Assembly: GCF_047971185.1 (NCBI RefSeq)
Contig: NZ_JBKDZH010000065.1
Span: 27,604 to 91,603, forward strand
DNA from: Kluyvera sp047971185
Lineage (GTDB): Bacteria > Pseudomonadota > Gammaproteobacteria > Enterobacterales > Enterobacteriaceae
DNA: 64,000 bases
Reading direction: 5' to 3'
Notes under the pieces: generated by a model
What the model was told of the DNA's origin: nothing
The model's database searches: none
What the model saw: the letters and a program-made list of their open reading frames with translations, nothing else
Made by a program: the position numbers and the translations under genes
Part shown: positions 63,834 through 64,000 of the stretch, in pieces
Numbering within the stretch: the first letter of the stretch is position 1
How the letters are laid out: every line of letters begins with the position of its first letter

Positions 63834-64000
63834 AACCTGCTGGAAATTTCTTGTAGAGCGTCGAGATGCCGACATCAAAAATAATGGCAACACGCTGCCG
63901 AGTTTCACCAGCTGCGATTAATCTACCCATCTGAGCCCACTGTTCTGATGAAAATTTTGGTCTCCTCCCACCAATCCTCCCTTCAGCTTTCGCTGCGGCA
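63823..64000 (-). CDS. Serine DNA invertase/resolvase, C-terminal part (cut by window edge)
   Basis: The last 59 codons encode the DNA-binding helix-turn-helix end of a Hin/Gin/Pin-type recombinase. EGRIGGRRPKFSSEQWAQMG and LIAAGETRQRVAIIFDVGIS are followed by TLYKKFPAGFTI and a stop. The catalytic part lies beyond the window. It lies on the DNA that interrupts dgcQ, so it belongs to an inserted element. Confidence 0.8.
   Translation of the reverse strand, partial: AAAKAEGRIGGRRPKFSSEQWAQMGRLIAAGETRQRVAIIFDVGISTLYKKFPAGFTI

Noticed and set aside
1..64000. CRISPR array, rRNA genes or plasmid replication origin
   Set aside because: No regularly spaced repeats, rRNA-like sequence or iteron-plus-rep arrangement was seen.

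Overview
The window is enterobacterial chromosome, most like the Klebsiella/Raoultella/Enterobacter group. The core genes (mtfA, serU-type tRNA-Ser, yedR-yedJ-dcm-vsr-yedA-yedI-yodC-dgcQ) read as E. coli K-12 homologues in conserved order. The NADH:fumarate reductase plus cytoplasmic ApbE pair is typical of Klebsiella. The genus call is inference from gene content; no search was run.

Positions 1 to about 35,883 hold most of an integrative conjugative element of the ICEKp type. It is inserted at the 3' end of a tRNA-Asn gene (35,868-35,943) beside a P4-type tyrosine integrase. At the left are a MobC-type relaxase (cut by the window edge), a MobB/VirD4 coupling protein, a structured GC-rich oriT-like region (2,231-2,993) and a complete VirB type IV secretion operon on the minus strand. 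That operon runs virB1, virB2, a virB3/virB4 fusion, virB5, an eex-like lipoprotein, virB6, a 46-residue virB7, virB8 to virB11 and a kikA-like gene. Small regulators follow (TraR/DksA zinc finger, DUF2857, AlpA) and a frameshifted gene of unknown function.

The cargo of the element, about 16.4-34.4 kb, is not the yersiniabactin locus usual in ICEKp. It has three parts. (1) A LysR-flanked cluster of six co-directional genes (MFS exporter, tandem-GNAT protein, VAO-type FAD oxidase, ACAD-type flavin monooxygenase, SDR, cupin) with a divergent quinone oxidoreductase; this looks like an undescribed small-molecule pathway. (2) A B3/B4-domain protein, a DapA-family aldolase and a frameshifted MFS transporter, divergent from an XRE-cupin regulator, a DinB-like protein and a GNAT. 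(3) A defence segment next to the integrase: a DarT/DarG DNA ADP-ribosylation toxin-antitoxin pair and a DUF4365 nuclease-like protein with an unfamiliar C-terminal domain.

From 36 kb onward the sequence is chromosomal: mtfA, tRNA-Ser, an IprA-like regulator, a LacI/ROK sugar-kinase pair and an autotransporter. Next comes an anaerobic C4-dicarboxylate island: a DASS antiporter and class I fumarase diverge from a soluble NADH:fumarate reductase and its flavin transferase ApbE, followed by DcuS/DcuR. A perfect FNR box lies between the divergent operons. A disabled murQ-like gene, an OmpC/F-type porin with an altered constriction loop, an RseX-like sRNA candidate and the yedR-to-dgcQ block follow. 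dgcQ is cut near its end by DNA carrying a serine invertase gene that runs off the window.
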